From Scylla paramamosain (Eukaryota; Arthropoda; Malacostraca; Decapoda; Portunidae), in assembly GCF_035594125.1 (NCBI RefSeq), contig NC_087180.1, forward strand, positions 17,316,615 through 17,380,614: 64,000 nucleotides of DNA. Reading direction: 5' to 3'. Both the position numbers and the translations under genes were made by a program. Below are positions 59,330-64,000 of the stretch, in pieces; within the stretch, counting starts at the first letter, position 1; each line of letters opens with the position of its first letter. Below the pieces are notes generated by a model. That model worked only from the letters and a program-made list of their open reading frames with translations, ran no database searches and had not been told where the DNA came from.

Positions 59330-59950
59330 ATACACCTCTAGCTTCAAAGGGAATAAAATACAGTGATTAGTCTAACGAAAAAAGGTTGTAAATGATGATA
59401 GGGGAAAAAATTACTAGGAACTGAATGTACTCGTAAGAGGGAATAGAGAGTAGAGGGAAGGGAAGTTCTTGGCTACATCTTTACCACTGAAGGCATTACA
59501 GTATCTGGTCTAAAAATAAAAAGGTCGTAGGTGATTATAGAAAGAAAATCGATGGGAAGTGAAAGGATTAAGGTCACGGTTTTCAGCCACAAGAGAGAAA
59601 AAGGTGCTATCTTCTAAAAAATCAAATATCGAAGTATCTGTTTCAATACATGTCCATAGAAAGTATTGTGTGTGTTTATAGATAGAAAACTAACCAAGAG
59701 TCGTGGGTGATTATGGGAAAAAAAATTAATTAACCTGGAATTAAAGGATTAAAATCATCATTGTTTCCAGCTACAAAAGAAAACTGGAAATTCTCGGCTA
59801 CCTATTTAATATCGAAGTGTCTAACAAAAAAAAAAAAAACTCATACGAGATTAAAAAAAAAGTCATACGAGATTACGGAACCCAAAAAAATGACAAGGAG
59901 TGAAAGAATTAAGCTCATTACTGCTTCCAGCCATAATGAGGAAAGGGAGA
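59330..59950 (+). repeat. Four-unit degenerate array, ~140-180-bp period
   Basis: Anchors of the form GGTCGTAGGTGATTATAGG at about 59383, 59522, 59701 and 59861 are followed by GAAAA, GAA(G)TGAAAGGATTAAGGTCA and TTCCAGCCACAA, then GAAGTATCT or GGAAGTTCTTGGCTAC. Confidence 0.75.
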
Positions 59951-60262
59951 GTTGAGAGAGATGGAAGTTATCACACGCTTTATGATCCTTTGAACCTACA
60001 GAGTGCTTATCTAACGCTCATATAACACCCTCGCCCTCACACATTGCCCTAATCGCCATTATATATATTTGCGGAGCTATTTATTATGGCCCACGGATTA
60101 CTCTCTAGTTTCGGATATTGGTAAGCGTCTCTCTTCACCAAACAGTTGCAAGTGTAGGTCAAGCTGCGTGTTGCATGCCTGGCCTTGTTGGGAAAGTGTG
60201 TTGCTTCACATGAGGAGTCTCTGAGTGAGGAATTAAAAAAGAATACTTGATGCACGAGTTTC

Positions 60263-60264
<2 letters not shown>

Positions 60265-60353
<89 letters not shown>

Positions 60354-60379
60354 AGCCAGCCAGCCAGCCAGCCAGCCAA

Positions 60380-60412
<33 letters not shown>

Positions 60413-60430
60413 TATCCATCCAGCCAGCCA
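60265..60430. repeat. (GA)n joined directly to (CCAG)n
   Basis: (GA)n 60265-60351 passes without spacer into (CCAG)n 60352-60430 with AACC and TATC variants. Confidence 0.96.
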
Positions 60431-60512
60431 GACACCCAGACAGACAGACACAAGAAGAGGCGAGGGTGAAGGGAAGGAATGAAGTGAAACAAGCATATGA
60501 TTGAGCGAATGT

Positions 60513-60515
<3 letters not shown>

Positions 60516-60563
<48 letters not shown>
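60516..60563. repeat. (CA)n microsatellite
   Basis: 48 bp. Confidence 0.96.
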
Positions 60564-60566
<3 letters not shown>

Positions 60567-61780
60567 CTTCAAGATCAGCGCAGCACAGTAGGACAGGAGT
60601 AGGCTGGAATTCAATGAAGGGAGGGAAGTGCAGAGGCCTCGCAGGACCCGCCTCCCCTTGATGGCTGATGGGAATTGAAGGGGACTGTCAGAACACTATT
60701 TCACGGGCAAAAATATCACGTTTTCACAAGGGCGTTGCGTCAGACCCACGCACTCGTATTGCTCTGTTCGGGCTCAGGTTATGTTGTAAAAGTATAATAG
60801 ATGGAAGAGCCACAAAGGTTTCAGTGCGATGAGTGGAAGAGGGGGATAAAATATCACCCGTGCTTTATTTATTTGATGCTCAATCTTTTTTACTGCTACA
60901 CAATTTGTCCTTTAGTCACCCACAGATTTCTAAATATTTATCGTGTGCTGCATTTCCTAAGGTAGTTCTGCAGACTGGAAAGCACAAGAATAAACCAGAC
61001 CTTCCTATTCTTCTGTTGTCCGTGTCAGTGGATGCAGATTTTTTCATTTATTTTTTTTTATTTACAGTGCTTTAAATGACAACAAAGGACGACCATGCCA
61101 ATAAAGAGGGGGTGATTCAAAGGCAGCTAGTTCAAATGTCGTGCCGTTCACTTATTTCGTTATCACAGAGAAGAGAACGAGTCATTTAAAGGGAAGGAAC
61201 TGTACTTGTTTTAGACTGTGAAAGTAGTGGTCGCCTGCCTCGTTAACAGGTGTGTGCTAAAAAGGAAGAGAAGTAAATGGTTTAAGTGGTTGTTGAATGT
61301 CGTAAAACAGAGACAGAAAAAATTAGTGACCAAGTTTACCTGTTCCAGACTGTGAATGTAGTGGTCTCCTGCCTCATTAACAGGTGTGTGTGCTACGAGT
61401 ATAGGGCGATTCACGGGTCTCTCTTTAAATGAATCAAATGTACCGTGTGGATTTGGTAATGCCTGGCGAGTTAATTCTTTTTTTTTCAGATCTTTTCACG
61501 TAATGGTTGGTGAGTTAATTCTTTTTTTTTTTTCAGATCTTTTCCATCATTCAGCTTTTATTTTTTTTTTTACCCGCAGCAGTCAAAGCCGGCCAGCCTT
61601 TCACGGGGTAAGATCACTCCAACGATAATCTGAAAGCCAATGATCAAAGCACTTCATTTACACAGAAGCAAAATATTGACTTTTTAACTCTTCCTTTTTT
61701 TTTCTTTTTAACTTAAGGTTTTTTTTATATCTTACTTTTTTTTTAATTTACGATTATTTAGGTAAAGTGTCCCCAATTAG

Positions 61781-61782
<2 letters not shown>
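60564..61782. other. Intergenic with two small duplications
   Basis: A 134-bp-period duplication (61209-61258 and 61343-61393, AGACTGTGAAAGTAGTGGTC) and a ~45-bp duplication at 61455-61547. The rest is unique AT-rich DNA with T runs. Confidence 0.6.

Positions 61783-61852
<70 letters not shown>
61783..61852. repeat. (GT)n microsatellite
   Basis: 70 bp, uninterrupted. Confidence 0.97.
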
Positions 61853-61856
<4 letters not shown>

Positions 61857-61893
61857 GAAGTCTAGCTACGTATCTGTAGTTCATTAGAGAAAA

Positions 61894-61904
61894 CTCTCTC
61901 TCTC

Positions 61905-61991
<87 letters not shown>
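61894..61991. repeat. (CT)n microsatellite
   Basis: 98 bp with one CCC interruption near 61914. Confidence 0.96.
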
Positions 61992-61993
<2 letters not shown>

Positions 61994-62153
61994 GACCATG
62001 AAGGAACAATTAAATATTCCTGTGGATGAAGACTCGCTGACAGCAACACACACCTTCCCTCCTTCCCTCCTTTTCCTCCCTCCCACTGCCTGTCACCACC
62101 TAGGACAGAGAGAAAGGGAGACCGAAAGTGAGGGAGAGAGAGAGAGAGAGAGG

Positions 62154-62585
62154 TTGAAAGTTAGGGACGGGGAGAAGTTGTAGTAGTCATGCTTGGTGAA
62201 ACTTATTACTACTGCAGGGCAACTTTACTGCCTCATTTGTTTATCTCCTTTGTAATTTACACCGGCCGCTGGAATTAATCAGTAGTACGGACGCTGCATT
62301 TAAACACCCTTTTGTTCCTACTGCACTCAGACCCCCGCCGTTTATTTTATTATTATTCATATGCTTTGTAACACTCACTGGACACCCGCTGCGTTGAGGG
62401 CTATTATCTTGACCGGTAGCGAGTTCCGGCGCCGTGCTGGATGATATATGCAGCAGTGTGTAATTGTAACTCGCTTCAGGAGGTGACGTGTGTAAGCTGT
62501 GTATGGAGTGTACTGTGTGAGGGAGAGGGGCTCCGGGAGTGACTAGGTGGAGCGAGGCGAAGGGTTGGTGTGGTTCTTGCTTGGG
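62154..62585. other. Intergenic unique sequence
   Basis: GC-balanced DNA with G-rich end 62500-62570. No gene recognised. Confidence 0.45.
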
Positions 62586-62589
62586 TAGA

Positions 62590-62700
62590 TTTGGTTTGGT
62601 TAGGTTAGGTTAGGTTAGGTGAGGTTATATTAGGTTAGGTTAGATTAGGATAGGTTAGGTTAGGTTAGGTTAGGTTAGGATGGTGAGGTTCATGGGGCAT
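62590..62700 (+). repeat. Interstitial telomeric repeat (TTAGG)n
   Basis: GGTTA units in near-perfect tandem at 62599-62620 and 62631-62688 with GGTGA, TATTA and GGATA variants. TTAGG is the ancestral arthropod telomere unit. G-rich strand is +. Confidence 0.88.
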
Positions 62701-63020
62701 TCAGTTAGGAGAGGTTAGTTGAGATTGGTGAAATTCAGGAGTTTGAGTTAAGGCTAATTTAGAAGAGGTTAGGTTAGGTGAAATGAGGTAGATAAGGTTT
62801 AAAGGTAGGAGAATAAGAGGTACGAGAGACAGTGTGGGATGTACAAGAGTTAAGTTAGGTTAGGTTAGGTTAGTTGAGACAGGTAACATCCAGGGAAAGA
62901 AAAATGCATAAGTGAGACAGTGTGGAATGTGCAAAAGTTAGACTAGGTTAGGAAAGGCAACATTTAAGGAAACGAAGAGGCACAAGAGAGGCGGCGTGGG
63001 ATGTGCAGGAGGCAGTGACA
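62701..63020 (+). repeat. Subtelomere-like tandem with embedded TTAGG
   Basis: AGTGTGGGATGTACAAGAGT (62831), AGTGTGGAATGTGCAAAAGT (62919) and GCGTGGGATGTGCAGGAGGC (62994) mark units of 88 and ~74 bp. GGTAACATCCAGGGAAA and GGCAACATTTAAGGAAA are matching internal blocks. TTAGG runs occur at 62768-62778, 62853-62872 and 62944-62952. Confidence 0.75.
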
Positions 63021-63160
63021 CCCTCCAAGGCGAGTGGGTGGTGTGTTGCAACAGGTGGAGACCCTCGCCTGGATTAAAGGTATTAGCGAGAGAGAATTAA
63101 TGGAAGAGTTAAAGTTGATGTGTCTGATGGCCCGACGCCTAAAGAAGGTCGCAGGACTGG

Positions 63161-63161
<1 letters not shown>

Positions 63162-63256
<95 letters not shown>
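63162..63256. repeat. (GA)n microsatellite
   Basis: 95 bp, uninterrupted. Confidence 0.97.
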
Positions 63257-63259
<3 letters not shown>

Positions 63260-63449
63260 AGGTGCGGGTTCATTGTGCTTCTCCAGGTAAGAAAAAAAAA
63301 CGTACAAAAATATGACTTGTTTCAAAGGTGTGTACTGAGTAGGTATGAAAAATACCAGTCTGCAAGTATTAAAACAAGAGAAAAAGGAAAAAAAAAAGAA
63401 TGAAAAACGAAACATGAAAAACAGAAAGCAAAAACACAACAAACAGAAC

Positions 63450-63452
<3 letters not shown>

Positions 63453-63534
<82 letters not shown>
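63453..63534. repeat. (GA)n microsatellite
   Basis: 82 bp, uninterrupted. Confidence 0.97.
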
Positions 63535-63537
<3 letters not shown>

Positions 63538-63730
63538 GGAAAATAGTACATGAAATCCGTGCTACGTTACAACTACACATCCGTACTTTCATTTACCTAC
63601 TTCCTACGTGGTTGGTTAGGTGTTTCCCCCGTACTAAGACTTAATTAACTGGCATCACCTGTCAGGGGCAAGCAGGCAGGAGTGTTGCGAGAATGACTAA
63701 ACACAAGGACGGCTCGTGAAACATTATATG

Positions 63731-63969
63731 AGAATTAATAATATCTCCTTTGTTTATATTTATTACGCTGCTACCTGGATGAGTGTTAATTTTAAGACTA
63801 AACATAATTAATCATATCTCTTTCCATACATTTACGGCGCATTTTTCTTTTCCTGAGGTGTAATGAGTAAGTGTTATTTTAAGACTGAAAACAATGAATT
63901 AGTTTTTTTTTTTTTTTGTACATTTAACACTATTTTTGTTTTTTTTCGTTATTTCCTTGAAGTGCAATG

Positions 63970-63974
<5 letters not shown>
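63731..63974 (+). repeat. Degenerate AT-rich tandem, ~85-95-bp period
   Basis: GAATTAATAATATCTCCTTT, AATTAATCATATCTCTTTCC and GAATTAGTTTTTTT-like starts, each followed by ACATTTA or TATTTA and then CTGGATGAGTGTTA, GTAATGAGTAAGTGTTA or GCAATGAATGA. Confidence 0.6.

Positions 63975-64000
<26 letters not shown>
63974..64000. repeat. (GA)n microsatellite cut by window end
   Basis: 27 bp visible; continues beyond the window. Confidence 0.95.

Overview
This is a eukaryotic nuclear window, most likely from a decapod crustacean. The evidence is: very dense long perfect (GA)n/(CT)n and (CA)n/(GT)n microsatellites; TTAGG-type repeats, the canonical arthropod telomere unit, at about 62.6 kb; a eukaryotic tRNA-Asn(GUU); a 5S rRNA remnant; the 3' end of a non-LTR retrotransposon; and a spliced gene with clean GT-AG introns and a TATA promoter. 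Nothing suggests a bacterial or viral replicon. Species cannot be fixed from sequence alone.

One protein-coding gene is well supported. It lies on the + strand with four coding exons between 12803 and 15954 and encodes a 170-residue secreted protein: a signal peptide, a short linker and one C1q (gC1q) domain, with no collagen region. A TATA box (12223-12230) and a perfect CRE (TGACGTCA, 12183-12190) lie about 0.6 kb upstream of the ATG. An AATAAA (16642-16647) lies 0.69 kb past the stop. Two RNA loci are recognisable: tRNA-Asn (minus, 45332-45404) and a 5'-truncated 5S rRNA copy (51047-51147). A minus-strand LINE 3' end with one frameshift lies at 10162-10530. Four further exon-like segments are offered at low confidence. 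The most interesting encodes CxxCG...GAKHY, resembling the start of a nuclear-receptor zinc finger (30363-30458).

The rest is noncoding. About 0-9 kb: pyrimidine- or purine-rich DNA, mostly (CT)n, and old tandem arrays. 9-12 kb: a 150-bp duplication, (AAAT)n and the LINE. 12-16.7 kb: the C1q gene, with three separate local duplications in intron 3. 16.7-37 kb: mostly (GA)n, with two dispersed repeat families. 37-43 kb: mixed, with inverted CT/GA pairs. 43.9-57.5 kb: a pyrimidine-skewed domain in which 16 consecutive long arrays all read CT on the + strand. 57.8-60 kb: purine-rich. 62.6-63.0 kb: interstitial telomeric sequence fused to an ~85-bp subtelomere-like tandem.

The least expected structure is a recurrent pattern of local, badly decayed tandem duplications with periods of about 85-160 bp, often near 150 bp. 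They occur at about a dozen places and are not explained by microsatellite slippage. Two duplications of this kind touch splice junctions of the C1q gene. No operon, CRISPR array or evident multi-gene system is present.
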